64,000 nucleotides of DNA from Limisphaerales bacterium (lineage in GTDB: Bacteria > Verrucomicrobiota > Verrucomicrobiia > Limisphaerales > SXTU01). Positions 33,582 to 43,022 of this stretch are shown here, piece by piece; position 1 is the first letter of the stretch; each line of letters starts with the position of its first letter. Location: positions 106,888-170,887 of the forward strand of contig WRPG01000019.1 of NCBI GenBank assembly GCA_009773355.1, read 5' to 3'. The notes under the pieces are model-generated. The model searched no databases, had not been told where the DNA came from, and was given only the letters and a program-made list of their open reading frames with translations. Position numbers and translations under genes: made by a program.

Positions 33582-35921
33582 TCAAGGAATCGCGTTGATG
33601 GTGTGCAGCACGTCCTGCTTGAAGTCCACGCCGCCCGCCGTGCGGAGCTGGAACTTGAGGAGCTGCTGGTTCACGGGCTTGAGGCCGGTGATGGCGAGGG
33701 TGACGGTCTTCCCGTCGGCGGAGAGCTTGGCGTTGGTGATGTCGAGCTTGTCGTGGCCTTTCTTCTCGGGGTTCTCCACGGAGAATTCGGGGGAGCCGTA
33801 GTTGCTGGTGCGCTGGTAATTCCACCGCTCGCCCGAGAAGTTCTGCACGTCCTCGGCGTAGGTCCGGTCGAGGGGCTGCGTGAAGGTCAGCGCGACGCCG
33901 GCTTTGGTCACGTTCAGCTTCGCGATGGAGACGACGGGCTTGCCGGTGTAGCGGATGCGGTCGAAGCCGCCCTCCTTCGCGGCGTTGCTTTGCCAGCCGC
34001 GCAGGCCGGCGTTGTAGAGCTGGCCATCCACGGGGTTGAAACGCGGGCGCATGGCGGAGGAAGTCAGCTTCACGGAGATTTTCACCACGCCGCCCTGCGG
34101 CTGGCCGCCGATGAATTCCTTGAGCACAAGATATATGGACGACTGGCCGTAGGAGCAGTGCAGCAGCTCACCGCTGAAGGGGCCCCACTTCGTGCTCGTC
34201 ACCCACGCCTGGCCGCCGCCGGAGTTGTCCCAGCTCTTGGCGAGCCAGCAGAGCGGCTGGCTGAAGGTCTTCACGTCCCGCCCGTGCGCGAGGTCCTCGA
34301 CGCCGTAGAAGCCGCCGGGCTTGACCCAGTTGATGGGGCACATCGGCACCCAAGTGCCCTCGTTGTCGCCGGTGGTGATTTCGCCGTTCGGCCCGACGCC
34401 GATGCCCGTGGGCGCGCGCAGTCCGGTCGCGACGACTTCGAGCTTGTGCCCATACTTGTCCACCTTCATCAGGCAGCCCGCGTGCGCGGAAATCTCGCCG
34501 TTGCCGCCGCCACCGCCGAAGCCGCGACCGCCGCCGCGCACCGGACCGGCCTTGGCCATGTAGAAGCTCCCGTCCTTGTCCGTGTGCAAGTCGAACGTGA
34601 ACTCGTGGAAGCCGGGCGAACTGGTGATGTCGTCGTTGAAGGTCTCATAGACATCGCACGAGCCGTCGCCATCGAGGTCGCGGTAGCGGGTGAGCTGGTC
34701 GCGGCCCGAAGTGTAGATGACATCGTCCACAATCTTGAGGCCCAGCGTCTCGAAGCCGCCGCTGGCGAAGCGCCGCCACGTCAGCTTGTCGAGCTTGTCG
34801 TCAAGGCCGCTGACGATCCACACGTCGCCGTCCCAGGTGGAGAGTGCGGCGCGCTTGCCGTCAGCGAAGAAGTCCAGGCCGCCGAAGCGCACGCGGCGGT
34901 TCCACGGGTTCGGCACGGGCGGAGTGAGCACGTCCTGCACATAAGCGCCGTCCGGCGTGCTGCTGGCGGCGAGCACGCCGTGCGTGACGACGGGTTCGGG
35001 CCAGTGGGGTTTGCCAGCCTTGGCCGCGTCGTTGAAGCGTGGCGCGCCCTGCGCGAGCGCGGCGACCTTGCCGACGCTGGCTGCGTCCGTGCGGGCGATG
35101 GCAAGCTTGAAGCCCCCTGCCCCGGCACCCGCCGGAATGCGGAGCAACACACGCGAGCCGTCCACGAGCTCAAGCTTCGCGCCCTTTGGAGCACCGCTGA
35201 CCGCAACGACCGTCACCTGACCGCTCGCGGCGGTGAGCGTGGCTTGGTTGCCCTCGACCTTGCCCTGTGCGCCCTCAACCTCACAGACGGCGGCGAGGAG
35301 TTCCTTCGGGTTCTTGCCGAGCGAGATGTTGCGCACGAAGGCCGTGACACCGTCCCGCTCCACGACCTCGGCGCGTTCCTTGACCGGAGTGCCGAGCACA
35401 TCGTAGCTGACGGTCACTTCCATCCCGTGAACTTGGAGCGAGCTAACGCGGCCCCACGCGCGCGGCAGCGGGCCGTAGGGTTCCTTGCGCGGATCCTTGA
35501 ACGAGCCGCTCGCGTCCGCCCAGCCCGGCTGCACGCGCAGGCCAAACTGCTGCTCGCCAATCAGCTCCGGGTGCCCGCCGTGCGAGCCGTCGAAGGTCAC
35601 GCCCTTGGTCGAGACGAAACCGCCGGTCCAGCCCGCGCTCCAGCGCAGCAGGTCCTGGTCGAAGCAGATCGCCGCGTTCGTGCCGAGGCGGATGGCGATG
35701 CCCTTGTTTGCGTCGTTTTTGCCGGGAAACTTCGCGCCAATGCAGGCCTTGAGGAACGGGAAGTCATCCTGAATCAGGCCGGGTTTCACGGCTGGAGCAG
35801 CGGCCTTCTTCTCCGCCTTCTTTTCCGGCTTCGCGTCGGCGGCGAAGAGCGCGGTGGCAGCGAAGGCAAACGCGGTTCCAAGGACCAGTGGGCGGGCGAA
35901 TTTCAACGGGTTCAGCTTCAT
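33582..35921 (-). CDS. Large secreted propeller protein, DUF6797-like / PVC dehydrogenase-like
   Basis: 779 residues from the ATG at 35921 (MKLNPLKFARPLVLGTAFAF, signal peptide ending ALFAADA), followed by a Lys/Ala-rich linker. Residues about 45-260 (GIAIRLGTNAAICFDQDLLR, WTGGFVSTKGVTFDGSHGGH) match what I recall as the DUF6797 segment. Residues about 330-620 read as a soluble-dehydrogenase-type beta-propeller (RYRDLDGDGSCDVYETF, GLRAPTGIGVGPNGEITTGD). The C-terminus is a beta domain. Unlike many relatives it has no CXXCH motif. Substrate unknown; sugar oxidation is an inference from the fold. Palindrome 36019-36080 lies upstream. Confidence 0.7.
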   Translation of the reverse strand: MKLNPLKFARPLVLGTAFAFAATALFAADAKPEKKAEKKAAAPAVKPGLIQDDFPFLKACIGAKFPGKNDANKGIAIRLGTNAAICFDQDLLRWSAGWTGGFVSTKGVTFDGSHGGHPELIGEQQFGLRVQPGWADASGSFKDPRKEPYGPLPRAWGRVSSLQVHGMEVTVSYDVLGTPVKERAEVVERDGVTAFVRNISLGKNPKELLAAVCEVEGAQGKVEGNQATLTAASGQVTVVAVSGAPKGAKLELVDGSRVLLRIPAGAGAGGFKLAIARTDAASVGKVAALAQGAPRFNDAAKAGKPHWPEPVVTHGVLAASSTPDGAYVQDVLTPPVPNPWNRRVRFGGLDFFADGKRAALSTWDGDVWIVSGLDDKLDKLTWRRFASGGFETLGLKIVDDVIYTSGRDQLTRYRDLDGDGSCDVYETFNDDITSSPGFHEFTFDLHTDKDGSFYMAKAGPVRGGGRGFGGGGGNGEISAHAGCLMKVDKYGHKLEVVATGLRAPTGIGVGPNGEITTGDNEGTWVPMCPINWVKPGGFYGVEDLAHGRDVKTFSQPLCWLAKSWDNSGGGQAWVTSTKWGPFSGELLHCSYGQSSIYLVLKEFIGGQPQGGVVKISVKLTSSAMRPRFNPVDGQLYNAGLRGWQSNAAKEGGFDRIRYTGKPVVSIAKLNVTKAGVALTFTQPLDRTYAEDVQNFSGERWNYQRTSNYGSPEFSVENPEKKGHDKLDITNAKLSADGKTVTLAITGLKPVNQQLLKFQLRTAGGVDFKQDVLHTINAIP

Positions 35922-36018
35922 GTTCGGCGGGCAAAAGCCGCGCGCCGCGTCAGTCGGCAGACCGAGGCGGCGCGCGAACGGGGTTTTCGACCTTGGGCCG
36001 GGGAGGTTCATTCAAGAC

Positions 36019-36080
36019 AGTAGCTCGACATTCCAATGTCGAGACGACGCGCCCGCTCGACATTGGAATGTCGAGCTACT
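36019..36080. repeat. Perfect palindrome, CTCGACATTCCAATGTCGAG family, copy 1
   Basis: 25-base arms at 36019-36043 and 36056-36080 match at every position; each arm is itself a palindrome (CTCGACATT cc AATGTCGAG), so the element can fold as one long stem or two short ones. It lies between divergent genes, 26 bases before the MFS start. A second copy is at 48129-48202. Confidence 0.9.
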
Positions 36081-36106
36081 AGCGTCCCCGTGTCCACCGA
36101 CACGAC

Positions 36107-37432
36107 ATGGCCGAATCAACTACCAACTCCCCTGCCCCGTTGCCCGAAGCACCGTGGTATGCCGGCGTGACGCGCTACCAGTGGCTCGTGCTGGCCATCG
36201 CGTCGGCGGGCTGGGTCTTCGACACGTTCGAGGGACAAATCTTTAACCTCACGCGCGGCGACCTGTTCAACGAACTGCTCCAGGGCCATCCCGACCTCGC
36301 CGCGCAGCGCCAGCTCTGGGGCGACCGCTTCCTCGGCATCTTCCTCCTCGGCGGCACGCTGGGCGGCATCGGCTTCGGCGTGCTCGCGGACCGCTGGGGA
36401 CGCCGGCCCACGATGGTGGTGACCATCCTCATGTATTCGGTCTTCTCCGGCCTCACGTATTTCGCCACCGAACTCTGGCACGTTGGCGTCCTGCGTTTTC
36501 TCGTGGCGATGGGCGTGGGCGGCGAATGGGCCGTGGCCGCCGCGCTGGTCTCCGAGGTCTTCCCCGCCCGCGCCCGCGCGCACGCCGGCGGCATCTTCCA
36601 CGCGACCAGCGTGCTCGGCACCTGGCTGGCGACGGGCGTGGCGGTGCTGGTGGGCTCGCATTGGCAATACGCCTTTCTCGCGGGCGTGCTGCCGGCGCTG
36701 CTCATCCTCTGGGTGCGCGCCTCCGTGAACGAATCGGAAAGCTGGCAGCAGAAAAAGGCCGCCGCGCAATCCACCGAGGAACTCGGCAGCCTGCGCGAAC
36801 TGCTCGGCGACCCGCGCTGGCGGACCCGCGCCTTGCTCGGAATGCTCCTCGCCGCCATCGGCCTTGCCTCCTTCTGGGCCGTGACCGTGGCCGGGCAGGA
36901 CTTGGCGCGGGCGCAGTTGCTCAAGGACGGGGTCCCCGCAGCCGCAGCCGCCGACCAGGCGAAGACCGCCTATGGCTTCTGGCAAACGACCGGCGGCGGC
37001 CTGGGCCTGCTCGCGTTCGGGCCGCTCTGCGTGCGGCTCGGGCGGAAGCGCGCCTTCGCCTTCATGCACGTCGCCGCCTTCCTCACGGTCCTGCTCGTCT
37101 GCTTCGCGCCCCGGAACTACGACCAGCTCTTCTGGCTGCTGCCGCTCTTCGGCTTCTGCACCCTCGCCGTCCACGCGGGCTACGCCATCTACTTCCCGGA
37201 GCTGTTCCCCACGCGCCTGCGCGGCACCGGCACGGGCTTCTGCTTCAACGGCGGGCGCCTGCTCGCCGCGCCGATGCTCTTCTACTCCGGCACGTTGAAA
37301 TCAAGCTGGCTCGCGGCCAACCCCGGCCTCGAACTCCGCCACGCCATCGCCCTGCTGGGCGGCCTGTTCCTCGTCGGCCTGCTCGTCATCGCCTTCCTGC
37401 CGGAGACGAAGGGCCAGCCGCTGCCGGAGTGA
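36107..37432 (+). CDS. MFS transporter (sugar/organic-acid type)
   Basis: 441 residues, 12 predicted membrane segments. The conserved loop motif ADRWGRRPTM follows helix 2, and ELFPTRLRGTGTGF follows a late helix, as in the sugar-porter and aromatic-acid/H+ symporter branches. Short N-terminal Pro/Ala tail, then WYAGVTRYQWLVLAIASAGW. A long loop around residues 60-75 (QGHPDLAAQRQLWGDR) lies between helices 1 and 2. It should be a proton-coupled importer or exporter of a small organic compound. Stands alone, downstream of a palindrome. Confidence 0.88.
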   Translation: MAESTTNSPAPLPEAPWYAGVTRYQWLVLAIASAGWVFDTFEGQIFNLTRGDLFNELLQGHPDLAAQRQLWGDRFLGIFLLGGTLGGIGFGVLADRWGRRPTMVVTILMYSVFSGLTYFATELWHVGVLRFLVAMGVGGEWAVAAALVSEVFPARARAHAGGIFHATSVLGTWLATGVAVLVGSHWQYAFLAGVLPALLILWVRASVNESESWQQKKAAAQSTEELGSLRELLGDPRWRTRALLGMLLAAIGLASFWAVTVAGQDLARAQLLKDGVPAAAAADQAKTAYGFWQTTGGGLGLLAFGPLCVRLGRKRAFAFMHVAAFLTVLLVCFAPRNYDQLFWLLPLFGFCTLAVHAGYAIYFPELFPTRLRGTGTGFCFNGGRLLAAPMLFYSGTLKSSWLAANPGLELRHAIALLGGLFLVGLLVIAFLPETKGQPLPE

Positions 37433-37498
37433 CCGGTGGTCAGCCCGGCCAGACCACCGGGAACTTGACAGCTTGGAAGCCCGCTCCCAGCGTCGGCC

Positions 37499-37918
37499 AT
37501 GCCCGCCACCAGCCTGCTCCTCATTGATGACGACCGTGCCCAACTGCTGTTGTTCAAGGCCCTGTTCGAGGAGCGCGGCTACGGCGTGACGCTGGCCGAG
37601 AGCGGCCGGCAGGGCGTCGAACTGGCCCGCCAGGCAAAGCCCGACCTCATCCTCTGCGACGTCATCATGCCCCAGTTCGACGGCTTCCGGGTGCTCGCCT
37701 CCCTCAAGGCCGACCCGGCCACCCACGCCATCCCCGTCATGCTCATGACCTTCAGCCCCGAAATGGCGGCCAGGCTGCAGGCGGACGAGCCAGAGCCGCT
37801 CACGTATTTGTCCAAGCTGGACCCCTTCGATTCGCTCGTGCAGCAAGTCGAGACCCGGCTCGCCGGAGCCAGAGCGCTTCGCCGCCTGCCTGAGCCGGGC
37901 CAGCCGCCTCGCGCGTAG
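37499..37918 (+). CDS. Single-domain response regulator
   Basis: 139 residues, a lone receiver domain. The acid pair is in LLLIDDDRAQ (D10-D12), the phosphoacceptor is D54 (LILCDVIMPQFDGF), T84 follows VMLM, and K106 is in YLSKLDPFD. It has no output domain, so it acts through partner binding or phosphorelay. No histidine kinase is encoded in the window. A short Pro/Arg-rich tail closes it. Confidence 0.92.
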   Translation: MPATSLLLIDDDRAQLLLFKALFEERGYGVTLAESGRQGVELARQAKPDLILCDVIMPQFDGFRVLASLKADPATHAIPVMLMTFSPEMAARLQADEPEPLTYLSKLDPFDSLVQQVETRLAGARALRRLPEPGQPPRA

Positions 37919-37984
37919 CGCCGCCCGGAGCGGGCCGAGACTCCGCCGACTTTTTCGGTCCGCGCGTGCGTCAAGAGACAACCG

Positions 37985-38776
37985 ATGAACCCTCGCTTCC
38001 TCCCCGCTGGAATTCTGCTGGCCCTGGCTTCCACCGTCCTCGTCAGCGCCGCGCCGGCACCCAAGCCCGGTGCGGCGGAGCGGCTGGCGGCGATTGTCAA
38101 AGAGTTGAAGTCGCCCGACCGCGGCGTGCGGCTCAAGGCAGTCGGCAAGCTCGTGCATTTCGAGGGCGGACAGGAGCTGGCCCTGCCGGTGCTGGCGAAC
38201 CTCCGCGAGGCCATGCGGGACCCGGAAGGCGACATCCGCGCGGTGGCCTGCACCGCGATGGGGAATTTCCATGAGAAGGCGAAGGAGGTCGTGCCGGACT
38301 TCGTCCGCCTGCTGCGCGACCCGGACAAGGAAGTGCGGCAATGCTCCGCCCGGGCGCTGGGTCGCGTGGGCGCGGACGCCAAGTCCGCCCTGCCGGACAT
38401 GGCACGCGCAACGAAGGACGAGGACGCAGTGGTGCGGGTGGTCACGCACGCCGCGATGATTCGCACTGGCGCGCCGGTGCCGGAGCATCTGCCGGCCATT
38501 CTGAAAGGCCTGGAGGACGCCTCGCCCCTCGTGCGCTACAAGTCCGCGCATTGTCTCGAACCGCTCGGCGCAATCGCCGCTCCGGGAGTGATGAGGCTGG
38601 GTTCGCTCCTCACGGACCCCGATGAGAAAGTCCGCCACTACAGCGCCCGCGCGCTGGTCAACCTCGGTGAAACCGCCCGCCCCGCGCTGCCCGCGCTCAA
38701 GGCCGCGCGGGAGAAGGAGACAGTGGCCAATAATCGCGGCCTGATGGACGCCACCATCCGCAAGTTCGCCCAATAG
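37985..38776 (+). CDS. Secreted HEAT-repeat protein
   Basis: 263 residues with a signal peptide (FLPAGILLALASTVLVSAAP). The mature part is a run of HEAT/PBS-lyase-type repeats, each about 35 residues: DPEGDIRAVACTAMGNFH, DPDKEVRQCSARALGRVG, DEDAVVRVVTHAAMIRTG, DPDEKVRHYSARALVNLG. Such solenoids bind proteins; in this phylum they often accompany PVC-type cytochrome dehydrogenases, one of which is encoded convergently next door with its own HEAT section. No enzyme motif. Confidence 0.88.
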   Translation: MNPRFLPAGILLALASTVLVSAAPAPKPGAAERLAAIVKELKSPDRGVRLKAVGKLVHFEGGQELALPVLANLREAMRDPEGDIRAVACTAMGNFHEKAKEVVPDFVRLLRDPDKEVRQCSARALGRVGADAKSALPDMARATKDEDAVVRVVTHAAMIRTGAPVPEHLPAILKGLEDASPLVRYKSAHCLEPLGAIAAPGVMRLGSLLTDPDEKVRHYSARALVNLGETARPALPALKAAREKETVANNRGLMDATIRKFAQ

Positions 38777-38809
38777 GCGGGTGGCACGTTCAGGCAGACC
38801 GAAGGTTGC

Positions 38810-41800
38810 CTACTTCAACTCCGCCGCCGTCCACGGCACCTGCCGGTTTCCGGTCGCGCCGCGCACGGCCTTCACCTCAGCAGGCGTCACGGGCGAGGCT
38901 TGCTGGCCGTAGGTGCCGCGCACGAAGGTCAGCACGTCCGCGATCTGCTCATCGGTGAGGCCACCCAGCGACGGCATCGGGACGGAAGCGGGCGTGCCGC
39001 CGAAGTTCTGGCCCGCGACGGTCACAGGGCCGGTGAGGCCGTGAAGAACCACCTTGATGATGCGGGCCTTGTCGCCGCGCACCCAATCGCTGCCGGCCAG
39101 CGGCGGGTAAACGCCGGGCAAGCCCTTGCCCTCGGGCTGGTGGCACGGCAGGCAGGCCATCTCGTAAAGCTGCTCGCCGGGCGACGCGGTCTTGGGCGCG
39201 GTGGTGAGGAGCTTCTTCAAGTAATCGCCCTGCGCGGCGGTCGCGAGCTGGAGCTGGCCGGCGGTGAACGGCTTCGCCCATGACGGCTGTGAGGCGCGTG
39301 TGCTCTGCCGCAGCGCGTAGTCGAGGAACTTGTCCGTGGGCTTGTCCAGCGCGGTGAGCGCAACCTTGGCAGCATTCGGCCCGGTGAGATAGCTCGCGGC
39401 GACGACGGCTTCCAAGCGCACGCGGGCGTTCTCGTCCTTCGCGCGCTCGGTGAGCAGTTGCGCGGCGTTGGGGAGACGGTCCGCCCACATCCCGGCCACG
39501 CGCGCTCCGTAGGCGCGCACGCGGGCGTCCTTCGCGGCGAGCAGCTTCGCGAGCAGCGCGGCACGCGGCGACTCGTGTGCCTCGAAGATGCCGATGACTT
39601 CGAGTAAGACGCGTTCGTCCGCCGCCGTCGCCGTGGGCAGCTTCGCGACGAAGTCGTCCGCCGCCTTCAGCACTTCCCGCGTGGGCACGTCGAACAACAG
39701 CCGCTTCGCCTGATAGCGCGTCCAGCGCTCGGGCGACTTGAGTTGTTCGAGCAACTTCGCGGGCTTCATCGCGGCGAGGTTCGGCTGCTTCACGGTCGCG
39801 CGGCCCTTGGCGGTGATGCGCCAGATGCGGCCGTGGGCCTTGTCACGGCGCGGGTCGGCGTAGCTGGCCTGGTAGTGGCCGATGATGGGATTGAACCAGT
39901 CCGCCGCATACATCGCGCCGTCCGGGCCGACGCTCACATCCACGGGGCGGAACGCGGCGTTCGAGGACTTCACCAGCTTGGGCAACTGCGTGGTCTTGAA
40001 GCCGGAGCCAGCGTCCTCAAAGCGATGCAGCTCGACCACCGCGCCGAAGTAGCCGCCGATGAGCGCGCAGCCCTGGATGTCATCCGGCAGCGCACGCGTG
40101 CCGATGATTTCGAGCGAGGTGGTCTTGGGAGAAGTTTCAAACAAGGGCCCGACGGAGTGGTATTGCTCCGGCGAGTTGCGATACGACGTGTCCGCCGAGG
40201 TCGCCGAACTGCTGCCAGACGCGCTCGCGCCGCGCACCATGCCGGGCACGCTCCAGTAGCCGTGCGGGCGGTCGCCGGACTTGTGGAAGACCTGGTTGAA
40301 ATCGTCGAAAGCAATGCCCCAGCAGTTCGCGCCCGCCATGCCGCCGCCGAAGAAGCCTTCGAGCCGCAGCGTGCGCGGGTTCAGCCGCCACACCGCCGCG
40401 CGGTCGAGTCGCGCGATGCCCCACGGCGTCTCGACGCGCGAGAACGCGTGCAGGCCCTGCGAGAACCACAGGCTCCCGTCCGGCCCGTGGCAGATGCTGT
40501 TGATGAGCTGGTGCGTGTCGCCGACACCGAAGCCGGAGAAGAGCACTTTGCGTTGGTCCGCCTTGCCGTCGCCGTTCGTGTCGCGCAGGTGGACGAGTTG
40601 GTCGAAGTCGCAGACGTAGAGGCCGCCCGCGCCGGGTTCGAGGCCCTGCACCATCGTGAGCCCTTCGGCGAAGCGCCACGACTTGTCGGCCTTGCCGTCG
40701 CCGTCGGTGTCTTCGAGGACAAGGATGAAGTCGGCGGGCGGCGCGCTCGCGAGCGTCTGCGGATACGTCGGCGAGCAGGCCACGTAGAGGCGACCCTTTT
40801 CATCCCACGAGAACTGCGTCGGCTTCACCACGCCGTCGCGCTCGGAGGCGAAGAGGTTCACTTGGTAGCCCTCGGCGACGGTGAAGGTGGCGAGTTGTTC
40901 CTCGGGGGAAATGGCCTTCGGAGCGCCGGTGTCCGACCCGGCGCGAACGGGTGACGGTGAACGCGCCGGTTGGGACACCGGCGCTCCTTTCGCCAAGGCG
41001 TGAATCCGCGCGTCCGCCGCGCTCACCAGCGGACGCTGCCGCTCGAAGGATTCTTTCAGCGACGGCTCGGTGCCGCCGGCCTTGCCGAACATCTGGTTCA
41101 CGCGGTCGCCATAAACGAACGACCAGTTCGCCGGTCGCCACGCATCGAACCACAGTTGGTTCTTCCGCACGATGGCGGCGCGCAACGGCTCCAGTTCAGC
41201 GGAGAGTTTAGGTTCCGCGCCGAGCTGCGACGCAATGAGACCTCCGACATATCGCAGGCCTCCCGGAGCCAGGTGAATTCCGTCCTCGGCAAACTCTGGC
41301 TGCGGGTTCCCGAAATCTGCAAAAAGTCCAAGACCTAAATCCACGAAGACCGCCCCGCGCTGTTTCGCAATATCTCGAACTGCGTTCGAGTATGCCGCCA
41401 CGTCTCCATTTCGCTTCGTCAGTTCCGGCGCGTGCGGAGCGGTGGTCCGCACGAACGGCATCGGCGAGACCAGCACGACCTTCCGCGTGCGCGCCGCGAA
41501 CTGGTCCAGCAACCGGTGATACGCGGCAGTGAACTCCGGCAGCCGCGCCACGCCGTCGAACGCCTCCATCTGCCCGAACTGCGCCACCACGATGGTCGCG
41601 CCCGCCGCTTCGAGCTGCCGCGCCCACGAGCCGAAATTCAGGTCGCGCCACTGCTCATAGACCGTGTCCGCCTCCCACGCCATCGAGCGGAAGCGCGGGG
41701 CCTTCGCAGCGAACGCGGAGGCCAGCAGCGCCTCCAGTTCACCCGCCTTCGACTCGCGCACGAAGTTCTCCTGCCCGACGAACACGATGGTTTCATTCGT

Positions 41801-42523
41801 GCCCAAGGCGAATTTTCCCTCCGCAAACGGCCCGACCGGCACGCTCGGCTGGGCGATGCCGAACCGGCTGAGAATCTCCGCCTCGGGTGGGATGGCCGAC
41901 GACGGCAGCTCATCAATGGAGATGTTGCGGAAGGAAATCTCGGCCTTGCAGTTCCCGTGGATTTGCAGCGCGATGACGCCGGTGTCCTCGATGCCCTTCT
42001 CCTGCTCGACCCAGATGGCCGTGCGCTGGCCGTTGATGAAGAGAAGGATTTGCGCGCCGTTCGCCACAACCTCGTAGCTGTTCCACTCGCCGGGCTTTTC
42101 AAGCCGCGCGACGAAGTTCGTGTCCGCCTGCGCGAGCATCCGGCGGCGTCGCGACTCGTCGTAAAGGCAGCCCGAGTAGCCCGCCCCGATGTCCGCCTGG
42201 TAGCCGGACATTTCGTTGGGGGGATTCGGGATGCGCTTGCTGCGGAACTGCACGCCGCCGTTCACGAAGCCCTGCGTGCCGACGAGCTTGTAATCGAAGC
42301 GCAGATGAAAGTTCTTGTAGCTCTTGAGCGTGGCGAGGAACTCATTGCGCGGATTCCCATCCATCGAACCGCCGACGATGACGCCCTCGCGAATGCGCCA
42401 AACCTTGTTCGTCTCGCCCTCCCACCCGGCGAAGGACTTGCCGTCGAAGAGGGGGATAGGAGCGGCAGCAGCACGGGAAAGCAGAAACGTCGCAAGAACA
42501 GCGAGGAAGAACAGCGGCTTCAT
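38810..42523 (-). CDS. DUF1080 - SGNH - PVC dehydrogenase - HEAT - cytochrome c fusion
   Basis: 1237 residues from the ATG at 42523 (signal peptide MKPLFFLAVLATFLLSRAAA). In order: DUF1080 domain about 20-205 (PLFDGKSFAGWEG, NGGVQFRSKR); an SGNH-like domain about 235-425, whose late D-x-H is in FAEDGIHLAPGG; a linker at 513-535 that is a palindromic element in frame; a PVC-type dehydrogenase propeller about 540-890 (EDTDGDGKADKSW, RDTNGDGKADQRK, DVSVGPDGAMYAADWF); HEAT-like repeats about 900-1080; and a cytochrome c domain with CLPCHQ near 1122 and a Met ligand likely in VPMPSLGG. A classical GDS motif is replaced by FVGQEN, so the SGNH part may have altered activity. Likely periplasmic sugar processing with electron transfer. 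Confidence 0.88.
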   Translation of the reverse strand: MKPLFFLAVLATFLLSRAAAAPIPLFDGKSFAGWEGETNKVWRIREGVIVGGSMDGNPRNEFLATLKSYKNFHLRFDYKLVGTQGFVNGGVQFRSKRIPNPPNEMSGYQADIGAGYSGCLYDESRRRRMLAQADTNFVARLEKPGEWNSYEVVANGAQILLFINGQRTAIWVEQEKGIEDTGVIALQIHGNCKAEISFRNISIDELPSSAIPPEAEILSRFGIAQPSVPVGPFAEGKFALGTNETIVFVGQENFVRESKAGELEALLASAFAAKAPRFRSMAWEADTVYEQWRDLNFGSWARQLEAAGATIVVAQFGQMEAFDGVARLPEFTAAYHRLLDQFAARTRKVVLVSPMPFVRTTAPHAPELTKRNGDVAAYSNAVRDIAKQRGAVFVDLGLGLFADFGNPQPEFAEDGIHLAPGGLRYVGGLIASQLGAEPKLSAELEPLRAAIVRKNQLWFDAWRPANWSFVYGDRVNQMFGKAGGTEPSLKESFERQRPLVSAADARIHALAKGAPVSQPARSPSPVRAGSDTGAPKAISPEEQLATFTVAEGYQVNLFASERDGVVKPTQFSWDEKGRLYVACSPTYPQTLASAPPADFILVLEDTDGDGKADKSWRFAEGLTMVQGLEPGAGGLYVCDFDQLVHLRDTNGDGKADQRKVLFSGFGVGDTHQLINSICHGPDGSLWFSQGLHAFSRVETPWGIARLDRAAVWRLNPRTLRLEGFFGGGMAGANCWGIAFDDFNQVFHKSGDRPHGYWSVPGMVRGASASGSSSATSADTSYRNSPEQYHSVGPLFETSPKTTSLEIIGTRALPDDIQGCALIGGYFGAVVELHRFEDAGSGFKTTQLPKLVKSSNAAFRPVDVSVGPDGAMYAADWFNPIIGHYQASYADPRRDKAHGRIWRITAKGRATVKQPNLAAMKPAKLLEQLKSPERWTRYQAKRLLFDVPTREVLKAADDFVAKLPTATAADERVLLEVIGIFEAHESPRAALLAKLLAAKDARVRAYGARVAGMWADRLPNAAQLLTERAKDENARVRLEAVVAASYLTGPNAAKVALTALDKPTDKFLDYALRQSTRASQPSWAKPFTAGQLQLATAAQGDYLKKLLTTAPKTASPGEQLYEMACLPCHQPEGKGLPGVYPPLAGSDWVRGDKARIIKVVLHGLTGPVTVAGQNFGGTPASVPMPSLGGLTDEQIADVLTFVRGTYGQQASPVTPAEVKAVRGATGNRQVPWTAAELK
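40920..40987. repeat. GGAGCGCCGGTGTCC palindrome inserted in frame in the fusion gene
   Basis: 26-base arms at 40920-40945 and 40962-40987, 24 of 26 matching, 16-base spacer. On the minus strand it codes GAPVSQPARSPSPVRAGSDT plus GAP, residues 513-535, exactly in the linker between the SGNH and dehydrogenase domains. A perfect relative is at 56623-56689. Confidence 0.9.
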
Positions 42524-42591
42524 GTGTGCGGGGAGAGTCCCTTTATGCCGCAAGCACGGCAAGCCTACGGTGGTGAACCAACTGGCACACC

Positions 42592-42948
42592 TTAGTGTGC
42601 AAAGTATTCTATGACCCTGCATTGCTCATCAATCGTGACGAATCTATCGCCATGCAACGGAAAGCCGAGAGATCGTCCGAACGCATCGCGATGCGTCTTC
42701 AAAACCCAAACCACCCACCCATTGGGCTTGCGCCGCACTTCATATGTAGCTCGATCAGCCCAACTCCGACCGCCTTCGCCCTCTCTGGCCGCCACTTCAC
42801 AACGAGCGATCTCGATGAGCTTCTTCTCCTCTGCGCTGGCTTGATGTAGGGATTTTGCGACGCCTTTGACGAGCACTGAACGCGTCGCGCACCCGGCGAA
42901 AAGCACAGCGAACGCGAGCGCAATCGAACGAATTAGTTTCATCGGCAT
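42592..42948 (-). CDS. Small lipoprotein of unknown function
   Basis: 118 residues with a lipoprotein signal: KLIRSIALAFAVLFAGC, lipobox LFAGC with the lipidated Cys at 20. The mature part contains ARCEVAAREGEG and YEVRRKPNGWVVWVLK, a small alpha/beta domain I do not recognise, ending DEQCRVIEYFAH with a free Cys. No family assigned. It sits between the SGNH gene (74 bases) and the fusion gene (68 bases), all on the minus strand. Confidence 0.7.
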   Translation of the reverse strand: MPMKLIRSIALAFAVLFAGCATRSVLVKGVAKSLHQASAEEKKLIEIARCEVAAREGEGGRSWADRATYEVRRKPNGWVVWVLKTHRDAFGRSLGFPLHGDRFVTIDEQCRVIEYFAH

Positions 42949-43022
42949 GGGTGCCCAACGGGCGGTTCTGAGAACGGCACAGTTTCGCCTTACGCGACGA
43001 ACCAGCGCAAGCCAGCAGGCGC

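Noticed and set aside
33603..36023. Open frame of about 806 codons opposite the DUF6797-like gene
   Set aside because: No signal peptide or motif; third-position GC pattern supports the minus strand gene.
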